Source of the DNA: Nakamurella aerolata
Lineage (GTDB): Bacteria; Actinomycetota; Actinomycetes; Mycobacteriales; Nakamurellaceae
Length of the DNA: 64,000 bases
Direction: 5' to 3'
Assembly (NCBI RefSeq): GCF_013002705.1
Contig: NZ_JABEND010000001.1
Coordinates: 682,001 to 746,000, forward strand
The translations under genes were made by a program, and so were the position numbers. This document shows positions 19,557 to 28,562 of this stretch, in pieces. Every line of letters begins with the position of its first letter. Within the stretch, counting starts at the first letter, position 1. The notes under the pieces were generated by a model. That model searched no databases, was not told the origin of the DNA, and was given only the letters and a program-made list of their open reading frames with translations.

Positions 19557-20939
19557 CTACCGGCCGCGGATTGCCTTACGGAGCTTGGGCAATCGCTCGG
19601 CGACCGGCCGCTCGGCTCCCCTGGCGACCGGCTGGTAGTAGTCGACACCCACCAGCTGATCGGGCGGATACTGTTGCTGCGCAACGCCTTCGGGACGATT
19701 GTGTGGGTAGATGTAGTTCTGGTGGTTGCCCAGTTTTGCGGCGCCTGGATAGTGGCCGTCGCGCAGATCGGGCGGCACCAGCCCGGCCTTGCCGGCCCGC
19801 ACGTCGGCCATGGCGGCATCGATCGCGGTGATCACCGAGTTCGACTTCGGCGCCATCGCAAGGTGGATGGTGGCCTGCGCCAAGCCGATTCTGGCTTCCG
19901 GCAGGCCGACCAGCTGCACCACTTGGGCGGCGGCCACCGCGGTCGGCAGCGCGGTCGGGTCGGCCATGCCGATGTCTTCGCTGGCGTGCACCATCAGCCG
20001 GCGGGCGATGAAGCGAGGGTCTTCGCCGGCCTCGATCATCCTGGCAAGGTAGTGCAGGGCGGCGTCGACGTCGCTGCCGCGGATCGACTTGATGAAGGCA
20101 CTGATCACGTCGTAGTGCTGGTCGCCGTCGCGGTCGTAGCGCACCGCGGCCTTGTCGAGGGCGCGTTCCACCGCTTCGAGATCGATGACGGATGACGAGC
20201 CGACGCCGTCGGCGGCGGCTTCCAGCGCGGTGAGGCTGCGCCTGGCGTCGCCGCCGCCGAGCGCGATCAGGTGGGCCTTGGCCTCGTCGGCGAGTTGGAA
20301 TCGGCCGCCGAGGCCACGCTCGTCGGCGAGCGCGCGGTCGATCAGCTCGGCGAGGTCGTCGTCGGTGAGTGGGCGCAGCTGCAGCACCAGCGAACGCGAC
20401 AGCAGCGGCGAGACCACCGAGAAGAACGGGTTCTCGGTGGTGGCGCCGATCAGGATGACGGTGCGGTCCTCCACTGCGCCGAGCAGCGAGTCCTGCTGGG
20501 TCTTGGAGAAGCGGTGCACCTCGTCGATGAACAGCACCGTCTGATCGCCGGTGCGGCGCAACGACTCTCTGGCTTCGGCGATGACGGCGCGCACCTCTTT
20601 GACGCCGGCGGATAGCGCCGACAGCTGCGCGAAGCGGCGGCCGGCGGCGCCGGCAACCAGGGTGGCAAGGGTGGTCTTGCCGGTGCCTGGCGGGCCGTAC
20701 AACAGCATCGACGACGGCGCCCCGCCCTCCACCAGCCGGCGCAGCGGCGCCCCCGGCCCGAGCAGGTGCTGCTGGCCGAGCACCTCGTCCAGCGTGGCCG
20801 GCCGCATCCGCACCGCCAGCGGCGCGTTCGGGTCGACCGGTTGACCCGGCCGCCACTGCCCCGCGCTGCCGGCCCCGCCGTCGGGCGCCGAGCCGGCACC
20901 CGACGCCGCTGGCGCGTCGAAGAGTCCCTGTTCCGTCAT
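19557..20939 (-). CDS. rarA: replication-associated recombination ATPase RarA/MgsA
   Basis: A 460-residue AAA+ ATPase. It has Walker A in GPPGTGKTT, Walker B FIDEVHR, sensor 1 GATTENP, then the RarA-specific C-terminal oligomerisation region ([24 protein letters not shown] and YPHNRPEG). RarA acts at stalled replication forks with SSB. The first ~35 residues are Gly/Ala-rich. The ATG at 20939 fits the family N-terminus (TEQGLFD); an ATG 48 bases further upstream remains possible because neither has a strong Shine-Dalgarno. It lies 54 bases after the aldehyde dehydrogenase on the same strand, so read-through is possible. Confidence 0.95.
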   Translation of the reverse strand: MTEQGLFDAPAASGAGSAPDGGAGSAGQWRPGQPVDPNAPLAVRMRPATLDEVLGQQHLLGPGAPLRRLVEGGAPSSMLLYGPPGTGKTTLATLVAGAAGRRFAQLSALSAGVKEVRAVIAEARESLRRTGDQTVLFIDEVHRFSKTQQDSLLGAVEDRTVILIGATTENPFFSVVSPLLSRSLVLQLRPLTDDDLAELIDRALADERGLGGRFQLADEAKAHLIALGGGDARRSLTALEAAADGVGSSSVIDLEAVERALDKAAVRYDRDGDQHYDVISAFIKSIRGSDVDAALHYLARMIEAGEDPRFIARRLMVHASEDIGMADPTALPTAVAAAQVVQLVGLPEARIGLAQATIHLAMAPKSNSVITAIDAAMADVRAGKAGLVPPDLRDGHYPGAAKLGNHQNYIYPHNRPEGVAQQQYPPDQLVGVDYYQPVARGAERPVAERLPKLRKAIRGR

Positions 20940-20993
20940 GTCCACTCGACGGTACCCAAGACGTCCGACAGCGACGTCCGTCATCACCCCAGA

Positions 20994-22526
20994 TCAGTAC
21001 TTGATGTTGATCTGCTTGACCTGGGTGAAGCCCTCCATGGCGCCCTCGAGGGAAACCTCACGGCCGATGCCGGACTGCTTGTAGCCCCCGTAGGCCTGGC
21101 CGATCACCTGGCCGCCGCCCTGGTTCACCTGCACCCAGCCGGAGTCGATGCGGTGCGCGGTGTCGAGGGCCTCGTCAAGGTCGTCCGACCAGACGTAGGC
21201 GGCCAGCCCGTAGTGCGAGTCGTTGGCCATCCTGATCACCTCGTCGCGGTCGGTCCACGGGATGGCGACCAGCACCGGCCCGAAGATTTCCTCCTGCGCC
21301 ACCCGCCAGGAGTTGTCGCCCATCGAGAAGATGGTCGGGCCCTGGTAGAAGCCGTCGAGATCGTCGGGGATGTCGGTGGACTTGTCGACGGCCAGTTGCA
21401 CACCGTCCTGGCCCTTGCCGTCGGTGATGTACTCGTTGATCCGGTTGAACTGCTTCTCGTTGATGATGGCGCCCATGTCGGTGGCCTCGTCCAGCGGGTC
21501 GCCGACCTTCATGGCAGCGGCCTTCTCGGACACCGCGGCCAGCACCTGGTCGTAGACGTCGGCGTGGATGAACAGCCGCGAACCTGCCGTGCACGACTGG
21601 CCCTGCCGGGCAAACCTGGTGGACAGCAACAGGTTCTGCGCCAGGGTGTCGATCATCTCAGGGTTCTGGGCGGCCGACGGGAACACGATCGACGGGCTTT
21701 TGCCGCCCAGCTCCAGCGACATGTGGGCCAGCCGCTCGCCCGCCGCGGACGCCACGTGCTTGCCGACGCCGGTGGAACCGGTGAACGACACCTTGTCGAC
21801 GTCGGGGTGCTGCACCAGCGCCTCGCCGATCTCGGCGCCGTAGCCGGTGACAACGTTGAGCACACCCGGCGGCAGGAACTCGGCGGCGATCTCGGCCATC
21901 CGCAGGATGGTCAGCGGTGCGTCCTCGGCGGCCTTCAACACGATGGTGTTGCCGGCGGCCAGCGCCGCCGGGGTCTTGAAGCCGGCGATCATCAGCGGCG
22001 AGTTCCAGGGCAGGATCCCGGCGACGACGCCGAGCGGTTCCCGCCTGGTGTACTGCAGTTGCCGTTCGCCGGCCGGCAGTGTGACGCCCTTGAACTCGCC
22101 GGCCACTCCGGCGAAGTACCTGAACAGGTCGACGAGGGTCTGCGCCTCCGGCCTGGCCTGGGTGCGGATGGCGTTGCCGGTGTCCTTGGCGGTGAGCACC
22201 GCCAGTTCCTCGGCGGCGTCAGCCAACGCATCGGCCACCTTCCCCAGCGCCTTCTGCCGCTCCTTGAAGTGCAGGTCACGCCAGGCCGGGAAGGCCGCCC
22301 GCGCTGCCTGCACCGCCTTGTCGGCGTCCGCCTCCCGCCCGCGCGGCACCCTGGCAAGGGTGACCGACCGACGTCCGGCCGAGACCACGTCGATCCATTC
22401 GCCGGCCTCAGCGGTGACCGCCTCGCCGCCGACGTGCATGGCGACGTCGGGGACGGCCACGTTGTCGGCGTTGTCGTTGGTGGTGGCGGCGCCGGCACTG
22501 CTGGACTGCGGTGCGGTGGTGGTCAT
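20994..22526 (-). CDS. aldehyde dehydrogenase, NAD(P)-dependent
   Basis: A 510-residue ALDH-superfamily enzyme with Asn175 (PWNSP), general base Glu272 (LELGGKSP) and nucleophile Cys312 (GQSCTAGSR) all present. It oxidises an aldehyde to a carboxylate. The substrate is unknown; sequence resembles the broad betaine-/hydroxy-aldehyde group rather than CoA-acylating methylmalonate-semialdehyde dehydrogenase. The ATG has AAGGAG eight bases upstream. It is third in the dehydrogenase-transporter-ALDH operon, 23 bases after the transporter, so it may oxidise an aldehyde derived from the transported compound. Confidence 0.94.
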   Translation of the reverse strand: MTTTAPQSSSAGAATTNDNADNVAVPDVAMHVGGEAVTAEAGEWIDVVSAGRRSVTLARVPRGREADADKAVQAARAAFPAWRDLHFKERQKALGKVADALADAAEELAVLTAKDTGNAIRTQARPEAQTLVDLFRYFAGVAGEFKGVTLPAGERQLQYTRREPLGVVAGILPWNSPLMIAGFKTPAALAAGNTIVLKAAEDAPLTILRMAEIAAEFLPPGVLNVVTGYGAEIGEALVQHPDVDKVSFTGSTGVGKHVASAAGERLAHMSLELGGKSPSIVFPSAAQNPEMIDTLAQNLLLSTRFARQGQSCTAGSRLFIHADVYDQVLAAVSEKAAAMKVGDPLDEATDMGAIINEKQFNRINEYITDGKGQDGVQLAVDKSTDIPDDLDGFYQGPTIFSMGDNSWRVAQEEIFGPVLVAIPWTDRDEVIRMANDSHYGLAAYVWSDDLDEALDTAHRIDSGWVQVNQGGGQVIGQAYGGYKQSGIGREVSLEGAMEGFTQVKQINIKY

Positions 22527-22549
22527 GTCACAAGCTCCTTCGATCGGTG

Positions 22550-23998
22550 TCAGCCGACCCGGTTCGCGGTCTTCGCCAGCCGCGGATCGGCAGCGTCGAC
22601 CTCGGCCAGGTCCTGACCCTTGGTCTCGCGGTACAGCAACGTACCGATGACGGACACCAGGCCCATCGCCGCGATGTACACCGCGACCCAGCCCCAGGTC
22701 GAGTTGGCACTGGTGATCTCGTCGACCGGTGTGCCCTTGGCTGCCACGTTACCCAGCAGCGCCACCCCGATCAGCGGGGCTATCGAGCCGGAGAACACGC
22801 TGGTGAGTTGCGCGCCGATAGACACTGCGGTGTAACGGATCTTGGTGGGGAACATCTCGCTCATCAGCGCCGGCTGCACCGAATACATCAGGCCGTGGAT
22901 GAACACCCCGAGCACCAGCCCGAGGGTGAACCACAGGTACGAGCCGTGGTTGCGGCTGCCGTCGAAGAGCAGGAAACCGACCCAGGCATAGCCGATCATG
23001 CCGAGCGCGCCGATCAGATAGATCGGCCGGCGGCCGATCCGGTCGGCCCAGGACGCCACCAGCGGGATCCAGAAGATCTCGAGGCCGTGCGCGATCAGCA
23101 TGAAGCCGAGGATCGGCACCGCCGGTATGCCGACGCCGGTGAGATAGGTGATCGAGAACGTCACCACGGTGTAGTAGAGGACGTTCTCGCCGGCCCGCAC
23201 CAGCATCGACACGATGATCTGCCGCGGGTAGTGCTTGAACACGTCGATGAAGGCGATCCTGTTGGACTCCAACTGTTCTTCGCGCTGCTGCGCCGCCTTG
23301 AAGATCGGCGCGTCTTCGACGCTGCGGCGGATCCACCAACCGATCAGCACGATGACCGCCGACAGCCAGAACGCCACCCGCCAGCCCCAGCTGTAGAACT
23401 GGTCCTGGGTGAGCACCGCGTTCAGCACCAGCATCACCACGGTGGCGATGAAGTTGCCCAACGGCACCCCGACCTGCGGGAAGCTGCCGTAGAAGGCGCG
23501 TTTGTCGTTCGGCGCATGCTCGGAGATCAGCAGCACCGCTCCGCCCCACTCACCGCCGACGGCGAAACCCTGGATGAAGCGCAGCACCACAAGGATGACG
23601 GCCGCTGCGTAACCGATGCTGTTGTAGCTGGGGATGCAGCCCATCAGGAAGGTGGCGACGCCGACGATGAGGATCGACAGCTGCAGCAACGTCTTTCGGC
23701 CGATGCGGTCGCCGAAGTGCCCGAACACGATGCCGCCGAGCGGCCGGGCGATGAACCCGATGGCGTAGGTGGAGAAGCCGTAGATCAGGCCGGTTTTGGC
23801 GGTCTCGCCGGGGAAGAACACCACGTTGAAGACGCCGAGTGCCACGGCGGTGCCGTATACGAAGAACTCGTACCACTCGACAACGGTGCCGGCCATCGAC
23901 GCCGCAACGATCCGGCGGAGTTTGCCCCAGCCGGCGGGGGGTTTCGCCTCGGCGGACACGGTGCCGACAGCCGGCGGGTTCTTGCTGAGGTCACTCAT
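22550..23998 (-). CDS. MHS-family MFS transporter
   Basis: A 482-residue, 12-helix major facilitator of the metabolite:H+ symporter (MHS) group. It begins with the conserved SMAGTVVEWYEFFVYG, followed by RPLGGIVFGHFGDRIGRK between helices 2 and 3 and RFIQGFAVGGEWGGA in helix 4. MHS proteins import shikimate, proline/betaine, dicarboxylates or aromatic acids with protons; the substrate here is not predictable. ATG 23998 is preceded by AAGGAG and lies within the last codons of the upstream dehydrogenase gene (eight-base overlap). Confidence 0.93.
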   Translation of the reverse strand: MSDLSKNPPAVGTVSAEAKPPAGWGKLRRIVAASMAGTVVEWYEFFVYGTAVALGVFNVVFFPGETAKTGLIYGFSTYAIGFIARPLGGIVFGHFGDRIGRKTLLQLSILIVGVATFLMGCIPSYNSIGYAAAVILVVLRFIQGFAVGGEWGGAVLLISEHAPNDKRAFYGSFPQVGVPLGNFIATVVMLVLNAVLTQDQFYSWGWRVAFWLSAVIVLIGWWIRRSVEDAPIFKAAQQREEQLESNRIAFIDVFKHYPRQIIVSMLVRAGENVLYYTVVTFSITYLTGVGIPAVPILGFMLIAHGLEIFWIPLVASWADRIGRRPIYLIGALGMIGYAWVGFLLFDGSRNHGSYLWFTLGLVLGVFIHGLMYSVQPALMSEMFPTKIRYTAVSIGAQLTSVFSGSIAPLIGVALLGNVAAKGTPVDEITSANSTWGWVAVYIAAMGLVSVIGTLLYRETKGQDLAEVDAADPRLAKTANRVG

Positions 23999-24965
23999 CG
24001 CGGGCTCCTTGCTGCTGCGCTGTCGTCCCGGCTGCCGGGCCGGGCTGGGTCCCGGCTGAGCCGTCTGAGCCGTCTGAGCCGTCTGAGCCGTCAACAAGGC
24101 GGACCATGATGGCGCAATCCTTGTTCTCCCAACCCTTTTCCACCAGCTGGTCGAGCCGGTCGGACACCGCCTGGGCGAAGGCCAGCGGGGTGCCGGTGGT
24201 GTCGCCGGCCTGCAGCGCGAGGCCGATGTCCTTGCGCAGCAAGGCGGTCGCGAAGCCACCCTCGAAATCCCGGTTCACCGCTGCGGTGTCGGTGACCCCG
24301 GCGATCGGGTACCAGGTGCGCAGCGCCCAGCTGTCGCCGGACGAGACCGAGGCGAGTTGGTAGAAGGTCTGGGCGTCCAGCCCGAGCCGCTCGGCCAGCA
24401 CCGCACCCTCGCAGGTGGCCTGCAGGCAGATGCCGAGCATCATGTTGTTGGTGATCTTCGCGGCCTGTCCGTTGCCCGGTCCGCCGCAGTGGAAGATCTT
24501 GCCGGCCATCACCTCGATCGCCGGGCGGGCCACGTCCAACACGTCGGCGTCGCCGCCGACCATGAAGGTGAGGGTGCCGGCAGCGGCGCCGGAGACACCG
24601 CCGGAGACCGGGGCGTCCAGGAACCGGAACCCGGCGCCGGCCGCCGCGTTGTGCAGCTCCCGCGCCGTGTCGATGTCGATGGTGGACGAGTCGATGACGA
24701 CGGCGGTCTGCGGCGCGCTCGCGAGCACGCCGTCGGCGCCGGTGATCACCGCCTTGGCGTGTTGGCCGGCGGGCAGCATGGTGAAGATCAGGTCGGCGTC
24801 GGCCACCGCGTCGGCCACCGACTCCACCACGGTGACGCCCCCGGCCGCGGCCGCCGCCCTGGCCGGCTCGCTCAGGTCGAAACCCTTCACCCGATGCCCG
24901 GCGGCGACCAGATTCGCCGTCATCGGGGCGCCCATGTTGCCCAGTCCGATCCAGCCGATGTTCAT
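23991..24965 (-). CDS. 3-hydroxyisobutyrate dehydrogenase-like beta-hydroxyacid dehydrogenase
   Basis: A 324-residue NAD(P)-dependent beta-hydroxyacid dehydrogenase. It has the N-terminal GLGNMGAPMT Rossmann motif, substrate-binding FLDAPVSGGVSGA, and a catalytic Lys within GNGQAAKITNN. HIBADH, tartronate-semialdehyde reductase and related enzymes share these motifs, so the exact substrate is open. The last ~30 residues are an extra tail beginning with four Asp-Gly-Ser triplets encoded by a nine-base tandem repeat (24058-24092). It is first in an operon with the transporter and ALDH, and divergent from a LysR gene. Confidence 0.92.
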   Translation of the reverse strand: MNIGWIGLGNMGAPMTANLVAAGHRVKGFDLSEPARAAAAAGGVTVVESVADAVADADLIFTMLPAGQHAKAVITGADGVLASAPQTAVVIDSSTIDIDTARELHNAAAGAGFRFLDAPVSGGVSGAAAGTLTFMVGGDADVLDVARPAIEVMAGKIFHCGGPGNGQAAKITNNMMLGICLQATCEGAVLAERLGLDAQTFYQLASVSSGDSWALRTWYPIAGVTDTAAVNRDFEGGFATALLRKDIGLALQAGDTTGTPLAFAQAVSDRLDQLVEKGWENKDCAIMVRLVDGSDGSDGSDGSAGTQPGPAAGTTAQQQGARDE

Positions 24966-25070
24966 TGCCGGAACATCCTTTCCACGACTCCGTTGTCTGA
25001 AGGTGCACTCATCTTGCGACCTGGGTGCGGTGATGCCAACCATTCGAGCCGTGCCGATCTCGCACACGGA

Positions 25071-25088
25071 CTGTGCAATCTTGCACAG
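25071..25088. promoter_or_regulatory. perfect inverted repeat, probable LysR operator
   Basis: CTGTGCAA-TC-TTGCACAG is a perfect palindrome with eight-base arms and a two-base spacer. It lies in the 151-base gap between the divergent dehydrogenase operon and the LysR-type gene, 29 bases before the LysR start. LysR regulators commonly bind dyads in such divergent regions. The assignment to this regulator is inferred from position. Confidence 0.65.
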
Positions 25089-25116
25089 CAGCGCTCGCTG
25101 CTTCAGGCTGGACCAT

Positions 25117-26022
25117 GTGCTGCGCGCCGACGATCTGCTCGTCCTGCTCGAGGTGGCCCGTAGCGGCACCCTGATCGGCGCCGCGGCCTCGTTGGGCATG
25201 GACCACACCACCATTTCCCGTCGGATCAGCGCACTGGAGGCCGCCGTCGGGGCGCGCGTGATGATCCGCTCGGCGCGCGGCTGCGAGCTCACCGAATTGG
25301 GCAGATCGCTGCTGGCCGCATCGGAAACGGTGGAACACGCGGTCGGGCAGGTGCGCACTCTCGCACAGCCGGGAGGGGTCAGTGAGCTGTCCGGTCTTGT
25401 CCGGATCTCGGCTCCCGACGCGTTCGCCGCGGAGTTCGTCGGTCCGGCGATGGCGCGGATGGTGCGCACCCACCCACGGGTCAGCGTCGAGCTGATCTCG
25501 GCCACCCGGCCGATGGTGCAGGGTCACGGCGCCGACATCGAGATCGGTCTCGGCTCGTCGTTGCCGAGGTGGGAAACCGTGCTGCTCAGCGAGTATCGGC
25601 TGGGGCTGTACGCCTCCAGCGACTACCTGGGCGATCACGGCAGCCCGGCCACCATGGCCGAGCTGACCGGCCACCAGTTGGTCTATTACGTCGAGTCGTT
25701 GCTGCGGGTGCCTGAGCTGGATGTGTTCGACCGGCTGTTTCCCGGGTTCGAGGTGCGGGTCGGTTCGACCAGCGTGCACGCGCAGCTGGCCGCCACCGTC
25801 GCCGGCGCCGGGATCGGTTTGCTGCCAACGTATCTGGCCGACCCGCAGGTGTCGCTGCGCCGGGTACTGCGGGCCGAGGTGGACGTCTCGCAGCGCTACA
25901 TCGCCGGCCTCGCACCACGGGCGCTGCGCCGGCCGGCCACCACCGTGATGATGCAGGAGCTGCGCGCCGAGGTACGCGCCCGCCAGCACGAGCTGCTCGG
26001 TCGCGGCGCCCCACCCGGCTGA
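25117..26022 (+). CDS. LysR-type transcriptional regulator
   Basis: A 301-residue LTTR with an N-terminal winged HTH (LLVLLEVARSGTLIGAAASLGMDHTTISRRISALE, about residues 6-40) and a substrate-binding effector domain. Divergence from the dehydrogenase-transporter-ALDH operon suggests it controls that operon in response to a pathway metabolite. I chose GTG 25117, directly before the HTH, because the only upstream ATG (25033) would put the palindromic operator inside the coding region. That choice is an inference. Confidence 0.9.
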   Translation: MLRADDLLVLLEVARSGTLIGAAASLGMDHTTISRRISALEAAVGARVMIRSARGCELTELGRSLLAASETVEHAVGQVRTLAQPGGVSELSGLVRISAPDAFAAEFVGPAMARMVRTHPRVSVELISATRPMVQGHGADIEIGLGSSLPRWETVLLSEYRLGLYASSDYLGDHGSPATMAELTGHQLVYYVESLLRVPELDVFDRLFPGFEVRVGSTSVHAQLAATVAGAGIGLLPTYLADPQVSLRRVLRAEVDVSQRYIAGLAPRALRRPATTVMMQELRAEVRARQHELLGRGAPPG

Positions 26023-26027
26023 CCTGA

Positions 26028-26456
26028 TCAGACGGCGATCTCGGCCCGCTCCCCCGGCCCGGCCAGCCGCACCACGCGCTGCGGGGTGGCGAGATAGCAG
26101 CCGAGCAGCTGTACCGACGCCATGCGGCCGGCCTCGATCATGGCTTGGTGCCAGGCCCTGGTGTCGTCGTCGAGATAGGCGCCGGGGCGACCGAACGCGG
26201 CGACCAGGGTGCCGTGGATCGGCAGCTCGGACAGCAGCCGGCCGAGCTGCCGCGCCGCCCCCTCGTCCGGGGCCGACGGCAGTTGCTCAAGGCAGATCGG
26301 CTGCACCAGCCTGCCCTGCTCGTCGCAGAGCAGCAGCGCAAGGCTGTTGTTCTCCCGGTCGCGCAGGCTGCAGCACAGGTCGACAACGTCGGCGGCCAGG
26401 TTCGGATCGATCAGCGACTGGCTGGGCCAGCCCGTTGGCAGGTCTTCAAAACTCAT
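26028..26456 (-). CDS. conserved hypothetical protein
   Basis: A 142-residue soluble protein without signal peptide or membrane helix. Visible features are a DLCCSLRDRENN segment, LLLCDEQGRLVQPI, and a C-terminal FGRPGAYLDDDTRAWHQAMIEAG followed by LLGCYLATPQRVVRL. I do not recognise the family. It converges with the LysR gene, with five bases between stop codons, and precedes no same-strand partner closely (aspS ends 29 bases upstream). The ATG at 26456 follows a GGTGG; a GTG two codons earlier is possible. Confidence 0.65.
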   Translation of the reverse strand: MSFEDLPTGWPSQSLIDPNLAADVVDLCCSLRDRENNSLALLLCDEQGRLVQPICLEQLPSAPDEGAARQLGRLLSELPIHGTLVAAFGRPGAYLDDDTRAWHQAMIEAGRMASVQLLGCYLATPQRVVRLAGPGERAEIAV

Positions 26457-26485
26457 GCCCACCAGGGTGATCGATCCCGGCCGGC

Positions 26486-28390
26486 TCAGCCGGAGTTGTC
26501 CACACTCCCCGGTTCGGCACCGTCGGCGGACGCGGCTGTTGGGGCCGTTGCAGCCGGCTCAGCAGGTTTCGCCGGGCCGGCCGGTTTGCTACCACCGGCC
26601 GGCTTGGTGTCGACGCCGGCTTCCTTGCGCTGGGCTGCGGTGACGGGTGCCGGCGCCCCGGTCAGCGGGTCGTGGCCGCCACCGGACTTCGGGAAGGCGA
26701 TCACCTCGCGCAGCGAGTTGGCACCGGCCAGCAGCATCACGATCCGGTCCCAGCCGAAGGCGATGCCGCCGTGCGGCGGGGCGCCGAAGCTGAAGGCGTC
26801 CAACAGGAACCCGAACTTTTCCTTCGCCTCGTCCTCGGTCAGGCCCATCACCGAGAACACCCGCTCCTGCACATCGGCGCGGTGGATACGGATGCTGCCG
26901 CCGCCGATCTCGTTGCCGTTGCAGACGATGTCGTAGGCATAGGCCAGCGCGCTGCCGGGGTCGGTGTCGAAGGTGTCCATCGACTCCGGTTTCGGCGAGG
27001 TGAAGGCGTGATGCACCGCCGTCCATGCCCCGCTGCCGACGGCGACGTCACCGGCCGCGGCGGCGTCGGCGGCCGGCTCGAACAGCGGCGCGTCCACCAC
27101 CCAGACGAACGACCACTGCGCATCGTCGATCAGCCCGTCACGACGGGCGATCTCGTTGCGGGCAGCACCGAGCAGTTCCTGGCTCTGCCGCCGCGGGCCG
27201 GCGGCGAAGAACACCGCGTCGCCCGGCTGGGCGCCGACCTGCTCGGCCAACCCGGCGCGCTCGGCGTCCGAGATGTTCTTGGCGACGGGACCACCGAGGA
27301 CGTGCCGGCCCTGCTCGTCTTCGGTCACCGTCACATACGCCAATCCCTTGGCGCCGCGCTGTTTTGCCCATTCCTGCCAGGCGTCGAAGCCGCGCCGCGG
27401 GGTGGCTGCTCCGCCGCGCTGCACCACCGCGCCGACGTAGGGCGCCTGGAACACCCGGAACGGGGTGTCGGAGAAGAAGTCGGTGAGTTCGGTGAGCTCA
27501 AGGTCGAACCGCAGGTCCGGCTTGTCGCTGCCGTAGCGGTTCATCGCGTCGGTGAAGCTGATCCGCGGGATGGGGGTCGGGATCTGGTAGCCGATCAGCT
27601 TCCACAGCGCCACCAGCACCTGTTCGGCCAGCGCGATCACGTCGTCCTGGTCGACGAAGCTCATCTCGACGTCGAGCTGGGTGAACTCGGGCTGCCGGTC
27701 GGCGCGGAAATCCTCGTCCCGGTAGCAGCGGGCGATCTGGTAGTAGCGCTCCATCCCGGCCACCATCAGCAGCTGCTTGAACAGCTGCGGCGACTGCGGC
27801 AGCGCGTACCAGCTGCCCGGCCGCAGCCGGGCCGGCACCAGGAAGTCGCGGGCGCCCTCCGGCGTGGAGCGGGTCAACGTCGGGGTCTCGATCTCCACGA
27901 AGTCGTGGTCGGCCAGCACCCCGCGGGCGGCGGCGTTCACGGCCGAACGTAGCCGCAGGTTGGCGGCCTGCTCGGGCCTGCGCAGGTCGAGATAGCGGTA
28001 CCGCAGCCGGGTTTCCTCGCCGACGGCGCCGGGCGCGCCCGGTCCGCTCGAGTCGCCGATCTGGAACGGCAGCGGCGCCGATTCGCTGAGCACGTCGAAG
28101 TCGGTGACGGAGATCTCCACCTGCCCGGTGGGCAGCTCGGGGTTGTCGTTGCCCTCGGGCCGCCGCTCCACCACCCCGGTCACCTGTAGGCAGAACTCGT
28201 TGCGCAGCCGGTGCGCCCGCTCGGCCGCCTCGCCCTCGCGGAAGACCACCTGAACAACACCGGAGGCGTCCCGGAAGTCGATGAAGATGACGCCGCCGTG
28301 GTCGCGCCGCCGCCCGACCCATCCGGCCAGCGTGACGGTGGTGCCTTCGTCGGCGAGGGTCAGCGATCCAGCGGGGCGGTCACGCAGCAC
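26486..28390 (-). CDS. aspS: aspartyl-tRNA synthetase
   Basis: A 634-residue bacterial-type class II synthetase. It has an N-terminal anticodon-binding OB fold ([21 protein letters not shown]), motif 2 ([18 protein letters not shown]), the bacterial GAD insertion domain, and motif 3 ([14 protein letters not shown]). About 50 C-terminal residues are an Ala/Pro/Lys-rich extension beyond the usual end. GTG 28390 is chosen because it yields the typical start (LRDRPAGSL) with GAAGGA eight bases upstream; a TTG two codons earlier is the alternative. Many actinobacterial AspRSs also charge tRNA-Asn; this cannot be decided here. Confidence 0.97.
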   Translation of the reverse strand: MLRDRPAGSLTLADEGTTVTLAGWVGRRRDHGGVIFIDFRDASGVVQVVFREGEAAERAHRLRNEFCLQVTGVVERRPEGNDNPELPTGQVEISVTDFDVLSESAPLPFQIGDSSGPGAPGAVGEETRLRYRYLDLRRPEQAANLRLRSAVNAAARGVLADHDFVEIETPTLTRSTPEGARDFLVPARLRPGSWYALPQSPQLFKQLLMVAGMERYYQIARCYRDEDFRADRQPEFTQLDVEMSFVDQDDVIALAEQVLVALWKLIGYQIPTPIPRISFTDAMNRYGSDKPDLRFDLELTELTDFFSDTPFRVFQAPYVGAVVQRGGAATPRRGFDAWQEWAKQRGAKGLAYVTVTEDEQGRHVLGGPVAKNISDAERAGLAEQVGAQPGDAVFFAAGPRRQSQELLGAARNEIARRDGLIDDAQWSFVWVVDAPLFEPAADAAAAGDVAVGSGAWTAVHHAFTSPKPESMDTFDTDPGSALAYAYDIVCNGNEIGGGSIRIHRADVQERVFSVMGLTEDEAKEKFGFLLDAFSFGAPPHGGIAFGWDRIVMLLAGANSLREVIAFPKSGGGHDPLTGAPAPVTAAQRKEAGVDTKPAGGSKPAGPAKPAEPAATAPTAASADGAEPGSVDNSG

Positions 28391-28508
28391 AGTCAACGTC
28401 CTTCGGTGCGGTGGTGGCGGGTGGAGCGGGTCGGGAGTACCGGGTTGGCTGGTACGGAGCCGCCGACGATCCTACGGCGTGCCGCGCCGCCGCTCACTGC
28501 GCCGAGCC

Positions 28509-28562
28509 AGTGCTCATCTCGCAGTGCTCATCTCGCAGTGCTCATCTCGCAGTGCTCATCTC
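28509..28562. repeat. 14-bp tandem repeat, 3.9 copies
   Basis: AGTGCTCATCTCGC is repeated exactly at 28509, 28523 and 28537, with a fourth copy from 28551 that diverges after 12 bases. The last copy contains the stop codon of the GntR gene (28556-28558), so the array sits at the 3' end of that gene and upstream of aspS. Function is unknown. Confidence 0.95.

Noticed and set aside
28509-28562. Repeat array considered as a CRISPR
   Set aside because: The 14-base units are contiguous with no spacers and overlap a stop codon, so this is a simple tandem repeat.
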